DNA of 64,000 nucleotides from Bacillus sp. OxB-1 (GTDB taxonomy: Bacteria; Bacillota; Bacilli; Bacillales_A; Planococcaceae). A model generated the notes under the pieces. The model was not told the DNA's origin. It was given only the letters and a program-made list of their open reading frames with translations, and searched no databases. A program made the position numbers and the translations under genes. The stretch is taken from contig NZ_AP013294.1 in assembly GCF_000829195.1 (NCBI RefSeq), forward strand, positions 2,057,001 through 2,121,000, written 5' to 3'. Shown here piece by piece: positions 20,998 through 29,145 of the stretch. Each line of letters starts with the position of its first letter. Positions within the stretch are counted from its first letter, which is position 1.

Positions 20998-22979
20998 TCG
21001 GAAGCAGAATCGGCGGTCGCTATGAGATTTTGAAAGAGATCGGTGCTGGGGGGATGTCAAAGGTTTATCTAGCCCATGACATCATCCTGAAGCGGGATGT
21101 CGCCATCAAAGTGCTTAATTATGACTTTGCCAACGAAGATGAGCTGAAACGGAGATTCAAGCGGGAGGCGTTATCCGCAACGAGCCTTACCCATCCGAAC
21201 ATCGTCGATATATTCGATGTCGGGGAGGAAGGGGAACTTCATTACCTCGTCATGGAATATGTCGAGGGGCAAACCTTGAAAAAATTCATCCAAACGAATG
21301 GTCCTTTGCGGCCGGAAGAGGCTGTGCCCATCATGCGCCAGCTCGTATCGGCCATCTCGAATGCCCATCATAACGGTATCATCCATCGGGATATCAAGCC
21401 GCAGAACATTTTGATGGGTACCGATGGAAACGTGAAAATAACCGATTTCGGAATTGCAATGGCGCTGAGCGCGACAGTCCATACGAAAACCAATTCGGTC
21501 ATCGGAACCGTCCATTATTTATCACCCGAACAGGCAAGAGGCGGCATGGCTACGAAAAAATCGGATATTTATTCACTCGGAATCGTGTTCTATGAACTGC
21601 TGACAGGGGAAGTGCCATTTTCAGCGGAGACGGCAGTGGCCATCGCCTTGAAGCATTTGCAGGAAGAGACGCCTTCTGCACGGGCTTTATTTCCGGAGAT
21701 TCCGCAAAGCGTGGAAAACGTCATCTTGAAAGCGACGGCGAAGGATGCTTCGTACCGATACCAGTCGGCGGATGAGATGTACGATGACCTGCTGACGGTA
21801 TTATCACCGGAACGCCAGCACGAAGAGAAGTTCACGATCCCTTTCGATGATGATAAAACCCTTGCCATCCCGATTGTCAGGGATAGTGCAAATTTCGAGC
21901 ACGTCGAAGGGACGAAGAAGATCGAACCGGTCGCCCCTGCGACTCCCGAACCTCCTCCCCAAAAGAAAAAGAGGAAGAAATGGCCGATCATCGTTGGATC
22001 CGTCATAGGGGCACTCGTTATTTTGCTCCTAATCTTCCTGCTGCCCGGCTTGATCGGACCAAAGCAAAAGGAAATCCCGAAAGTGGAAGACATGGAAGTG
22101 AAAGAAGCGGAGGATCTCTTGGCGGAGGAAGGGTTTACGGTGGAAAAGCAGGAGGAGGAACCTTCGGAGACAATCGAAAAAGGACGAGTCACCCGCACGA
22201 TGCCGGAAGCCGGCGAGAAACAGGATGTGGGGACAGCTGTCATAATCTACGTCAGTTCCGGTAAAGAGACAATCGAGATGAAAAGCTATATAGGGCATGA
22301 CTATGATCGGATCGTGGACGTGTTGGAGGAATACGGATTCAAATCCATCACGCCTAAGGAAGAGTTTTCCGATGAACCACCCGGCACAATCATCGGCCAA
22401 GACCCTGAAACGGGGGAGGAAATTGTCCCGGAGCATACTGACCTCGTCTTCACTGTGAGCAAAGGGATTGAAAAGAGATCGGTAGCCGGGCTGAGTGGTT
22501 TCACGGATAGCGAGCTAAGGGACTATGCCGAAGATTCAGGGTTTGAAATCTCAGTCGTCGGTGAGCAGTATCATGGCACGGTGCCTGCAGGCCGGGTCAT
22601 TTCCCAAACACCGAAAGCCGGCACCGAACTGCCGAAAGGTGGAAAGATCGAAGTCGTCCTATCGAAAGGGCCTGAAAAGAAGCCGGTTAAGCATTATATT
22701 CAAACGGTGACGATCGAATATGCTCCACAAGAGCCCGAATGGAATGAAGAGTACGGAAATTGGGATGGCAATGAGGAACGGGTTCCGCAGACAATCCGCA
22801 TCTACATCCAGGACCGGAAGCATACCATGGACGAACCTGCCGAAGAGTTCGAAATCACCGAAACAATGAGTAAGAAAATTTCCATCGAACTGGAAGAGGG
22901 GCAGGTCGGCGCGTATCGGATCATGCGGGATTCGACCGAGATTGCGGCAGAGAGAATCGACTATAATGATGCTCAATAG
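20994..22979 (+). CDS. prkC: PASTA-domain Ser/Thr protein kinase PrkC
   Basis: PrkC (661 aa) is a membrane kinase that senses peptidoglycan fragments. In spore formers it signals germination and controls cell-wall and translation targets. The Hanks kinase domain fills about 10-270, with the catalytic HRDIKPQN, the DFG motif and an activation loop rich in Thr. A Lys/Arg cluster (about 322-330) precedes one transmembrane helix (about 330-350). Three PASTA repeats follow (about 360-427, 428-496, 497-563), with a C-terminal beta-rich domain of about 95 residues as in Bacillus PrkC. Confidence 0.94.
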   Translation: MIGSRIGGRYEILKEIGAGGMSKVYLAHDIILKRDVAIKVLNYDFANEDELKRRFKREALSATSLTHPNIVDIFDVGEEGELHYLVMEYVEGQTLKKFIQTNGPLRPEEAVPIMRQLVSAISNAHHNGIIHRDIKPQNILMGTDGNVKITDFGIAMALSATVHTKTNSVIGTVHYLSPEQARGGMATKKSDIYSLGIVFYELLTGEVPFSAETAVAIALKHLQEETPSARALFPEIPQSVENVILKATAKDASYRYQSADEMYDDLLTVLSPERQHEEKFTIPFDDDKTLAIPIVRDSANFEHVEGTKKIEPVAPATPEPPPQKKKRKKWPIIVGSVIGALVILLLIFLLPGLIGPKQKEIPKVEDMEVKEAEDLLAEEGFTVEKQEEEPSETIEKGRVTRTMPEAGEKQDVGTAVIIYVSSGKETIEMKSYIGHDYDRIVDVLEEYGFKSITPKEEFSDEPPGTIIGQDPETGEEIVPEHTDLVFTVSKGIEKRSVAGLSGFTDSELRDYAEDSGFEISVVGEQYHGTVPAGRVISQTPKAGTELPKGGKIEVVLSKGPEKKPVKHYIQTVTIEYAPQEPEWNEEYGNWDGNEERVPQTIRIYIQDRKHTMDEPAEEFEITETMSKKISIELEEGQVGAYRIMRDSTEIAAERIDYNDAQ

Positions 22980-22992
22980 AAAGAGGGATAGG

Positions 22993-23886
22993 ATGGCGGA
23001 AGGACAAATCAGGAAGGCGATCAGCGGATTTTATTACGTGGAAGCGGATGGAGAATTGATTCAATGCAAGGGAAGGGGCGTGTTCCGCAATCGCGGCATT
23101 TCCCCTCTCGTCGGCGATTTTGTCACATACGTTCCGGACGGGGAGAATGATGCGACCATTACGGTGGTCCATGAGCGGCGTAATGAACTCGTCCGTCCGC
23201 CAATCGCGAATGTCGATCAGGCATTGCTCGTGTTTTCCATGGTGGAGCCGGCATTCAGCCTGCATTTGCTGGATCGGTTTCTTGTCGTAGTCGAATCGTT
23301 CGGCATCGAGCCGGTCATTTGCTTGACGAAAAAGGACTTGGCACAGGAATCGGAACGTAGTATCGTCGAAGAAGCCGCAGCCTATTATGAGCAAATGGGA
23401 TACGACGTCATCCGGACGTTCATCAAGGATGAATCGTTGTTCGAGACGCTAAAGCCTTACTTGAAAGAGAAAACGACGGTTTTGGCCGGCCAATCCGGCG
23501 TCGGGAAATCGACGTTGTTGAATACGATGTTGCCCGAATTGGAACTGAGGACGGGCGAGATATCCGATGCCTTGGGGCGTGGAAGACATACGACGCGCCA
23601 TGTGGAACTGCATGAAGTGGCAGGGGGCTTGGTGGCGGACACGCCCGGGTTCAGCTCCCTTGATTTCAATCATATTGAAAAAGAGGAACTGCCCCATTAT
23701 TTCCTTGATTTTGATGAGGTGTCCGCGGATTGCAAGTTCCGCGGCTGCCTGCATTTGAAAGAGCCGAAGTGTGCAGTGAAAGACAAGGTGGACGCCGGGG
23801 ATATCCCGCGCCATCGTTATGACCATTATTTGCAGTTCATGCAGGAAATTACCGACCGAAAGCCGAGGTATGATAAAAATGATTAA
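22993..23886 (+). CDS. rsgA: Ribosome small-subunit GTPase RsgA
   Basis: RsgA (CpgA, YloQ; 297 aa) is a late 30S maturation GTPase. It has an N-terminal OB domain, a circularly permuted GTPase domain with G4 LTKKDLA preceding the P-loop GQSGVGKST, and a C-terminal zinc knuckle (CKFRGCLHLKEPKC). ATG22993 is chosen because AGAGGG lies just upstream and MAEGQIRKAISGF is the family start; an upstream in-frame start would overlap prkC. In Firmicutes this protein is a known PrkC substrate, which fits its place after prkC. Confidence 0.94.
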   Translation: MAEGQIRKAISGFYYVEADGELIQCKGRGVFRNRGISPLVGDFVTYVPDGENDATITVVHERRNELVRPPIANVDQALLVFSMVEPAFSLHLLDRFLVVVESFGIEPVICLTKKDLAQESERSIVEEAAAYYEQMGYDVIRTFIKDESLFETLKPYLKEKTTVLAGQSGVGKSTLLNTMLPELELRTGEISDALGRGRHTTRHVELHEVAGGLVADTPGFSSLDFNHIEKEELPHYFLDFDEVSADCKFRGCLHLKEPKCAVKDKVDAGDIPRHRYDHYLQFMQEITDRKPRYDKND

Positions 23887-24547
23887 AATAGCACCTTCCA
23901 TTTTATCCGCAGATTTTTCAAAACTAGCCGAAGAAGTGAAAGAAGTGGAGGCGGCCGGTGCCGAACTGATCCACATTGATGTCATGGACGGCCATTTCGT
24001 TCCGAACATCACCATGGGTCCGATCGTTGTAGAAGCACTGCGTCCCGTGACGAAGCTACCGCTTGATGTGCATTTGATGATTGAAAATCCCGATGCGTAT
24101 ATTGAGGCTTTTGCCGATGCAGGCGCAGATTACATCACCGTCCATGTGGAGGCTTGTCGACATCTGCACCGCACCTTGCAATTGATCCGGTCGAAAGGGG
24201 TCAAATCGGGTGTCGTCCTTAATCCGCATACACCGGTCGAAACGATTTTGCATGTTCTCGATGAAGTGGATATGGTACTGTTCATGACGGTCAATCCGGG
24301 GTTCGGTGGCCAAAAGTTCATCCATTCCGTCATTCCGAAAGTGAAGCAACTGGCGGACATCATCAAGGAGCGGGAGCTGTCGATTGAGATTGAAATCGAT
24401 GGCGGGATCAATGAAGAAACGATCATCCCTTGTGTAGAGGCAGGAGCCACCATTTTTGTCGCCGGTTCCGCCATCTACAATGCGCCAGATCGGGCAGAAG
24501 CCTTGCAGAAGATCAAATCCGCTGGTGAAGGGGCGCTGATTAGATGA
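23879..24547 (+). CDS. rpe: Ribulose-phosphate 3-epimerase
   Basis: Rpe (222 aa) interconverts ribulose 5-phosphate and xylulose 5-phosphate in the pentose phosphate pathway. TIM-barrel motifs are intact: APSILSADF, HIDVMDGHFVPN, HLMIENPD, MTVNPGFGGQ and EIDGGINEET with the catalytic Asp. ATG23879 is preferred over ATG23870, because the GAGG site at 23865-23868 is 10 bases away from the former but only 1 from the latter. It overlaps rsgA by 8 bases and thiN by 4. Confidence 0.95.
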   Translation: MIKIAPSILSADFSKLAEEVKEVEAAGAELIHIDVMDGHFVPNITMGPIVVEALRPVTKLPLDVHLMIENPDAYIEAFADAGADYITVHVEACRHLHRTLQLIRSKGVKSGVVLNPHTPVETILHVLDEVDMVLFMTVNPGFGGQKFIHSVIPKVKQLADIIKERELSIEIEIDGGINEETIIPCVEAGATIFVAGSAIYNAPDRAEALQKIKSAGEGALIR

Positions 24548-25197
24548 AACTCGCAATAATCTGTGCCGGAGGACCGGAAGCCGATGTCTTGGATTTGAAG
24601 GTGTTCGCCGAAGAAGATGTCATGTACGTCGGAGCGGATCGCGGAGCGGTTCATCTGTTGAGCAGCGGAATTATCCCGGACGCGGCGATAGGGGATTTCG
24701 ATTCCGTGACGGATGCGGAATATAATCAAATATTGGAGTCGGTCAGTTATATTGAAAAAGCTGACTCCGAGAAGGATCAGACCGATACGGAGCTGGCGGT
24801 GCTGCATGCCCTTTCCTTTAAACCGGACCGTGTCATCTTGACAGGGGTGACGGGGGGAAGATTGGATCATATGGAAGCTGCCCTTCATCTCATGCATCGC
24901 TTGCAAGAAGAACATAAGCACATCAAATTCATGATATCCAATCAAACGAATGAAATATCCATCCTCCGGGCGGGCGTCCATCGGATAAACCGGGATGAAA
25001 GATATCCGTTCATCTCGTTCTTCTCCTTCGTCGGCCCAGTGAAAAAACTGACGCTGACCGGGTTCAAATACGAAACGGTCGATGCAACATTAGAAATCGG
25101 CACTACGAAATTCACGAGCAATGAAACCGCCTCAGAAGTTTGTACTATCTCTTTCCGGGAAGGCATATGCTTAATGGTAAGGAGTTCAGATTCCTGA
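24544..25197 (+). CDS. thiN: Thiamine diphosphokinase
   Basis: ThiN (YloS, 217 aa) transfers pyrophosphate from ATP to thiamine. The N-terminal catalytic domain shows GADRGA, IGDFDSV and the acidic EKDQTDTELA motif; the C-terminal beta-sandwich thiamine-binding domain covers about 135-215. Its start overlaps the rpe stop by ATGA. spoVM follows 13 bases downstream. Confidence 0.93.
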   Translation: MKLAIICAGGPEADVLDLKVFAEEDVMYVGADRGAVHLLSSGIIPDAAIGDFDSVTDAEYNQILESVSYIEKADSEKDQTDTELAVLHALSFKPDRVILTGVTGGRLDHMEAALHLMHRLQEEHKHIKFMISNQTNEISILRAGVHRINRDERYPFISFFSFVGPVKKLTLTGFKYETVDATLEIGTTKFTSNETASEVCTISFREGICLMVRSSDS

Positions 25198-25210
25198 AAG
25201 GGGTGGGGAT

Positions 25211-25351
25211 TTGCGAGTTTATACATTTACGCTGCCGAAATTCGTGAGTGGCTTTGTGAGGAAATGTATGGTCGCTTTCCAGAAAGACGAGAAACCGAAA
25301 GCGACCGCTGCGAAAAGCAAGAAGAGGAAGAAAGAAAAAGCGCAAGGCTGA
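25211..25351 (+). CDS. spoVM: Stage V sporulation protein SpoVM, C-terminally extended
   Basis: A 46-codon gene with a TTG start preceded by AAAGGGGTGGGG at 6 bases. Its first 26 residues align without gaps to B. subtilis SpoVM, the amphipathic peptide that recognises the convex forespore membrane and anchors SpoIVA to start coat assembly. Identical positions include Y4, T5, L8, P9, K10, F11, G14, V16, R17, F23, K25 and D26; Pro9 is the residue known to be needed for curvature sensing. The B. subtilis protein stops at residue 26. This one continues for 20 mostly charged residues rich in Lys (KSKKRKKEKAQG at the end). Position between thiN and rpmB is the same as in Bacillus. Confidence 0.88.
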   Translation: MRVYTFTLPKFVSGFVRKCMVAFQKDEKPKATAAKSKKRKKEKAQG

Positions 25352-25375
25352 CTCGACCCAGCCTTGCGTTTTTTT
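25341..25375 (+). terminator. Terminator overlapping the end of spoVM
   Basis: A perfect 10-bp stem CGCAAGGCTG / CAGCCTTGCG, with an 8-base loop and a run of seven T residues, follows the last sense codons. The TGA stop (25349-25351) lies at the top of the 5' arm, so the end of spoVM is read through the terminator stem. It ends the gmk-spoVM transcription unit. Confidence 0.93.
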
Positions 25376-25460
25376 CTAAGTCGGCTAGTTTGCGAGCGTC
25401 TGTTTTTACTTTAGGAAGCTGGAAATCGGATTTGTGCTTGTCTGGAGTGTTGAAGAACGG

Positions 25461-25640
25461 CTGATAGGTTGTCCCGAGTGCTGGTATCCCTGGAGAACGG
25501 CTGATATTTTGACGCAAGTGCCGATATCTTCGGGGAGCGGCTGATAAGTTGTCCTGAGTGCTGATATCTTCGAAGAACGGCTGATAAGATATCCCAAATG
25601 CTGACATCTGCAAGAAACCGCAGATAACTATTCCGCCCTT
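25461..25640. repeat. Tandem array of nine alternating 20-bp half-units
   Basis: Four and a half copies of a 40-bp unit in exact register (starting at 25461, 25501, 25541, 25581, 25621). Each 40-bp unit splits into two 20-bp halves that both begin CTGATA or a close variant. The A half is like CTGATAAGTTGTCCTGAGTG and the B half like CTGATATCTTCGAAGAACGG. The first and last copies are the most diverged. No unique spacers are present, so it is not a CRISPR array. Function unknown. Confidence 0.85.
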
Positions 25641-25659
25641 CACCCTAATCCACTACATG

Positions 25660-25706
25660 AAAAAAAGCTAATGACCCATCCTATATGGATCATTAGCTTT
25701 TTCTTC
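25660..25706 (-). terminator. Terminator of rpmB (bidirectional)
   Basis: AAAAAGCTAATGA and TCATTAGCTTTTT pair around a loop containing CCAT/ATGG. The minus-strand T run follows the stem about 45 bases below the rpmB stop. The A/T-symmetrical ends mean it could also stop plus-strand transcripts. Confidence 0.88.
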
Positions 25707-25748
25707 GTGTGCGGAAATCCGCTCACATATGCAGAAAGCGTCCTTCGC

Positions 25749-25937
25749 TTATACGCGTTGAACTTTTCCTGATTTAAGTGCACGTGCAGAAACCCATACA
25801 CGCTTCGGTTTACCGTTTACAAGAATACGGACTTTTTGAAGGTTCGCACCCCATGTGCGTCGGTTAGCGTTCATCGCGTGGGAACGAGCATTCCCTGCAC
25901 GGGCTTTGCGTCCTGTGATAACACATTCTTTAGCCAT
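25749..25937 (-). CDS. rpmB: 50S ribosomal protein L28
   Basis: L28 (62 aa) is a small basic 50S protein. The sequence has the family core [19 protein letters not shown] and the C-terminal [13 protein letters not shown]. It is encoded opposite to its neighbours, as in B. subtilis, with a full AAGGAGGT ribosome site about 7 bases before the ATG (plus coordinates 25945-25952), as expected for a highly expressed gene. Confidence 0.97.
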   Translation of the reverse strand: MAKECVITGRKARAGNARSHAMNANRRTWGANLQKVRILVNGKPKRVWVSARALKSGKVQRV

Positions 25938-25997
25938 TTTCAGTACCTCCTTGCGAATGATGATTAAGCGATCTACTTGTTATTCGCATACCATAGT

Positions 25998-26026
25998 ACT
26001 TTATCATATAGGATGGAGGGTTGCAA
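25998..26026 (-). promoter_or_regulatory. rpmB promoter
   Basis: On the minus strand TTGCAA (26021-26026) and TAAAGT (25998-26003) are separated by 17 bases, about 60 bases before the rpmB start. Confidence 0.55.
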
Positions 26027-26160
26027 CCATTTTCGCGACATCTTTCAAGTGAATTGCCTTGACGCGAATTCAGGCATCCGGCTAGGAATGCTTTCTTTTA
26101 TTATGGAGACGGGTATAGTACAATGAGTAAAGTTAATCAGGATGCAAGGGGGATCTACTC

Positions 26161-26523
26161 ATGTCAATCGAAGTGAAGAACGAATTCGGTAAGATCGATA
26201 TCACCAATGACGTCATCGCTCAAGTGGTCGGGGAAGCGGCAATCGAATGTTATGGGATTGTCGGGATGGCTTCAAGACATCAGATCCGGGACGGCCTCAC
26301 TGAAATCCTTCGGAAAGAGAATTTTGGACGAGGCGTCATCGTCCGTACAATCGGTGACGACATTCACATCGATATGTATATTATTGTCGGATACGGAACG
26401 AAAATTTCCGAAGTCGCCTATCAAGTTCAATCCAAAGTGAAGTATACCTTGAAAAAGACGCTGGGCATGACCGTTACATCCGTTAATATTTTTGTTCAAG
26501 GAGTTCGGGTGACGAACTTGTAA
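26161..26523 (+). CDS. Asp23/YloU family protein
   Basis: A 120-residue Asp23 (DUF322) family protein, the YloU type found next to fakA in most Bacillales. Family members coat the membrane or help envelope homeostasis in staphylococci; the role of the YloU branch is less clear. Typical stretches are GKIDITNDVIAQVVGEAA, ECYGIVGMA and VNIFVQGVRV at the C-terminus. No signal peptide or membrane helix. A GCAAGGGG site precedes the ATG, and fakA follows after 18 bases with its own AAAGGAGG site. Confidence 0.9.
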   Translation: MSIEVKNEFGKIDITNDVIAQVVGEAAIECYGIVGMASRHQIRDGLTEILRKENFGRGVIVRTIGDDIHIDMYIIVGYGTKISEVAYQVQSKVKYTLKKTLGMTVTSVNIFVQGVRVTNL

Positions 26524-26541
26524 AAGGAGGATACAGTTTCA

Positions 26542-28203
26542 ATGAAATTTATCGATGGTTTGAAATTTGCGGAAATGGTGGAGATGGGTGCCCACCATCT
26601 ATACCAGAACGCCGACTACGTTGACTCGCTCAATGTCTTTCCGGTACCGGACGGGGATACCGGGACGAATATGAATTTATCGATGTCCTCCGGGGCGAAA
26701 GAAACGAAAGCAAATGCGGTGTCCGATATCGGCCAAACAGCTCAAGCCCTGTCGAAAGGTCTGTTGATGGGGGCCCGTGGAAATTCGGGGGTAATCCTCT
26801 CACAATTATTCCGTGGTTTCGGCAAAGCGATTGAAGGGGAAGCGTCCCTCGATAGCGTCAAGTTTGCGTCGGCTTTGCAGTATGGGGTGGATACCGCGTA
26901 TAAAGCGGTAATGAAGCCAGTGGAAGGGACCATTCTGACGGTTGCGAAAGATGCTGCACGTCATGCTGTGGAAGTGGCCGGTACGACGGATGATGTGGTC
27001 GCTGTCATGGAGGCGGTCGTGCAAGAGGCGAAGGCATCGTTGGATCGGACGCCCGATTTGCTGCCCGTCTTGAAGGAAGTCGGTGTCGTCGATAGCGGCG
27101 GACAAGGTCTCGTCTATGTTTACGAGGGCTTTTTGGCATGTTTGAAAGGGGAAGCGCTTCCCGAAAAAACACAGATCCAATCAATGGAGGACCTGGTAAA
27201 TGCAGAGCATCACCGCAGCGTGCAAGGGTTCATGAATACGGAAGATATCGTCTACGGATACTGCACGGAATTCATGGTGAAATTCGAAGACCGGAAACTG
27301 CAGGACAATCCATACGACGAGACGGAATTCCGCCAAACGCTGAGCAATTTCGGAGATTCTTTGCTTGTCATCTCGGACGAGGAAGTCGCGAAAGTACATA
27401 TCCATACCGAAGAACCGGGAGATGCCTTGAACTACGGCCAAACATTCGGATCCTTGATTAAAATAAAAATTGAGAACATGCGCGAACAGCATAGTGAAAT
27501 CGTCGGAGAGAGTCATGTCGCCACAGCGCTGCCAAAACCCGAACGCCATCCGTATGCCGTCATTACAGTCGCCATGGGGTCTGGCATCGCTGATTTATTG
27601 AGAAGTGTCGGAGCTTCTGCAGTCATCGAAGGCGGCCAGACGATGAATCCATCTACGGAAGATATCGTCAAGGCGATTAAAGAGGTCGGTGCAGAACGGG
27701 CACTCATTTTGCCGAATAATAAAAATATCATCATGGCGGCGGAGCAAGCCGCGGAAGTGGCCGGCATCGAAGCGGCAGTCGTACCGACCCGATCTGTGCC
27801 CCAAGGATTGGCTGCCATCCTCGCATTCAATCCGGAAGCCGATGTCAACGATAATGCGTCCGCCATGTCGGACGCAGCATCCGATGTCAAAACAGGTCAA
27901 GTGACATATGCGGTGCGGGACACATCGATTGACGGGGTCGATATCAAAAAAGACCATTTCATGGGCATTTCGGAGAGCAAAATCATCACCTCCGCCCCGG
28001 CCGTCGAGGAAGTGATGAAAACGCTGCTTGCTTCGATGATCGACGAAGAAGATGAAATTGTCACCTTGCTTTATGGTGAGGATGTCAGCGAAGAAGATGC
28101 CAATGTTTTCAAGGATTATATAGAAGAAACGTACGATCATGTAGAGGTGGAGCTTTACGACGGCAAACAGCCGTTGTATCCGTATATCATTTCAGTAGAA
28201 TAA
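26542..28203 (+). CDS. fakA: Fatty acid kinase subunit FakA (YloV; DAK phosphatase/DegV-like)
   Basis: FakA (553 aa) is the ATP-binding subunit that, with a FakB lipid-binding protein, phosphorylates exogenous fatty acids for PlsX/PlsY. The N-terminal DhaL-type nucleotide domain (about 1-200) carries the Mg-binding PVPDGDTGTNM motif and MGARGNSGVILSQ. A middle domain (about 205-310) is followed by a DegV-like C-terminal domain (about 335-553). Its pairing with asp23/yloU is conserved. Its product feeds the same acyl-phosphate pool as plsX at 32798. Confidence 0.9.
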   Translation: MKFIDGLKFAEMVEMGAHHLYQNADYVDSLNVFPVPDGDTGTNMNLSMSSGAKETKANAVSDIGQTAQALSKGLLMGARGNSGVILSQLFRGFGKAIEGEASLDSVKFASALQYGVDTAYKAVMKPVEGTILTVAKDAARHAVEVAGTTDDVVAVMEAVVQEAKASLDRTPDLLPVLKEVGVVDSGGQGLVYVYEGFLACLKGEALPEKTQIQSMEDLVNAEHHRSVQGFMNTEDIVYGYCTEFMVKFEDRKLQDNPYDETEFRQTLSNFGDSLLVISDEEVAKVHIHTEEPGDALNYGQTFGSLIKIKIENMREQHSEIVGESHVATALPKPERHPYAVITVAMGSGIADLLRSVGASAVIEGGQTMNPSTEDIVKAIKEVGAERALILPNNKNIIMAAEQAAEVAGIEAAVVPTRSVPQGLAAILAFNPEADVNDNASAMSDAASDVKTGQVTYAVRDTSIDGVDIKKDHFMGISESKIITSAPAVEEVMKTLLASMIDEEDEIVTLLYGEDVSEEDANVFKDYIEETYDHVEVELYDGKQPLYPYIISVE

Positions 28204-28212
28204 AAAACGAGC

Positions 28213-28245
28213 ACAGGCAGAGAAATCTTTGCCTGTTTTTTTAAT
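28213..28245 (+). terminator. Terminator of asp23-fakA
   Basis: The stem ACAGGCA / TGCCTGT with flanking A/T pairs is followed by a run of T residues, 10 bases after the fakA stop. Confidence 0.88.
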
Positions 28246-28400
28246 TAGAAAATCCCGAATGGATTGGATTGAACGAAGCTATTCTGAAACCGTGAACCTA
28301 ATAGAAAAGGTCACCGACCGACCATATATAATCCAATATCGTTCCAATTATAATGATAGAGGTGGGGGCTGACGGCAACGAATTACAACAGCCTACAATT

Positions 28401-28429
28401 TTGTTTTTCTATCATTTCTTGTGTAAAAT
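28401..28429 (+). promoter_or_regulatory. sdaAB promoter
   Basis: TTGTTT (28401-28406), a 17-base spacer and TAAAAT (28424-28429) lie about 40 bases before the sdaAB start. A second TATAAT occurs upstream near 28352 without a matching -35. Confidence 0.6.
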
Positions 28430-28470
28430 AGTTACTAGAACAGAACATATGAACGGAAGGAGCCTGGAGT

Positions 28471-29133
28471 ATGAAATTCAGATCAGTGTTTGAAATCATC
28501 GGTCCTGTCATGGTCGGACCTTCCTCTTCCCATACCGCCGGTGCCGCCAGGATTGGCCGAGTGGCACGTTCCTTGTACGGCCGGCAGCCGGAATGGGCGA
28601 AGATTCATCTATACGGTTCATTTGCGGAAACGTATAAAGGGCATGGCACTGATTTGGCCATCATCGGCGGGCTGCTCGATTACGATACATTCGATGAACG
28701 CATTAAAACCGCATTTGACGATGCGGATCGTCTCGGGATGAAGTTTGAATTCATTCCGGAGACGGAAGAAGCGGAGCATCCGAATACTGCTAAGATTGTC
28801 ATCGGTGACCAAAAAGGCATGATGGAACTGGTCGGGATTTCTATTGGCGGGGGAACGATTGAAGTGGTTGAGCTGAACGGTTTCCCGCTCCGCCTGTCCG
28901 GACATTATCCTGCGCTTCTCGTCGTCCATGATGATCGTGCTGGCGTCATAGCCAGTGTCTGTAACGCCATTGCTGCGCGCGGTGTGAATATCGCTCATAT
29001 GGAAGTGGGCCGTAAAGAAAAAGGTGAAATGGCCTTGATGGTCATCGAAGTCGATCAAATGATTACGGAAGAGCTGACCAACAACCTGGAAGCTCTTTCT
29101 CACATATCACAAATATCAATTTTGGCCAACTAA
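28471..29133 (+). CDS. sdaAB: L-serine dehydratase, beta subunit
   Basis: SdaAB (220 aa) pairs with SdaAA to deaminate L-serine to pyruvate and ammonia with a [4Fe-4S] cluster. The N-terminal domain has the GPSSSHTAGAARIG motif, and the C-terminal ACT domain (about 145-220; ALLVVHDDRAGVIASVC) probably binds serine for allostery. GGAAGGAG precedes the ATG. sdaAA follows after 12 bases. Confidence 0.94.
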   Translation: MKFRSVFEIIGPVMVGPSSSHTAGAARIGRVARSLYGRQPEWAKIHLYGSFAETYKGHGTDLAIIGGLLDYDTFDERIKTAFDDADRLGMKFEFIPETEEAEHPNTAKIVIGDQKGMMELVGISIGGGTIEVVELNGFPLRLSGHYPALLVVHDDRAGVIASVCNAIAARGVNIAHMEVGRKEKGEMALMVIEVDQMITEELTNNLEALSHISQISILAN

Positions 29134-29145
29134 GGGGGGAGCGGC

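Larger units (their letters stand above)
25352..25748. other. Gap between spoVM and rpmB
   Basis: This 397-base stretch contains the T run of the spoVM terminator, a 180-base tandem array of 20-bp units (25461-25640) and the rpmB terminator. Open frames on both strands here arise from the repeat array and have no ribosome sites. I see no gene. Confidence 0.7.

Noticed and set aside
25461-25640. Possible CRISPR array
   Set aside because: Units are contiguous with no unique spacers, all units are diverged from each other, and no cas genes are present.
25227-25643. Minus-strand frame of 138 codons across the tandem array
   Set aside because: Its apparent repeats come from the 20/40-bp DNA repeat, whose period is not a multiple of three. 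It also overlaps spoVM and has no ribosome site.
26105-26124. Possible sigma-B promoter (GGGTAT) or sigma-A promoter (TACAAT) for asp23
   Set aside because: No matching -35 sequence occurs at a suitable distance for either. Asp23 is sigma-B controlled in staphylococci, but this alone is not enough.
28370-28440. Riboswitch or T-box before sdaAB
   Set aside because: No T-box motif, specifier stem or known riboswitch core could be recognised; only a weak GGCTG/CAGCC pairing is present.
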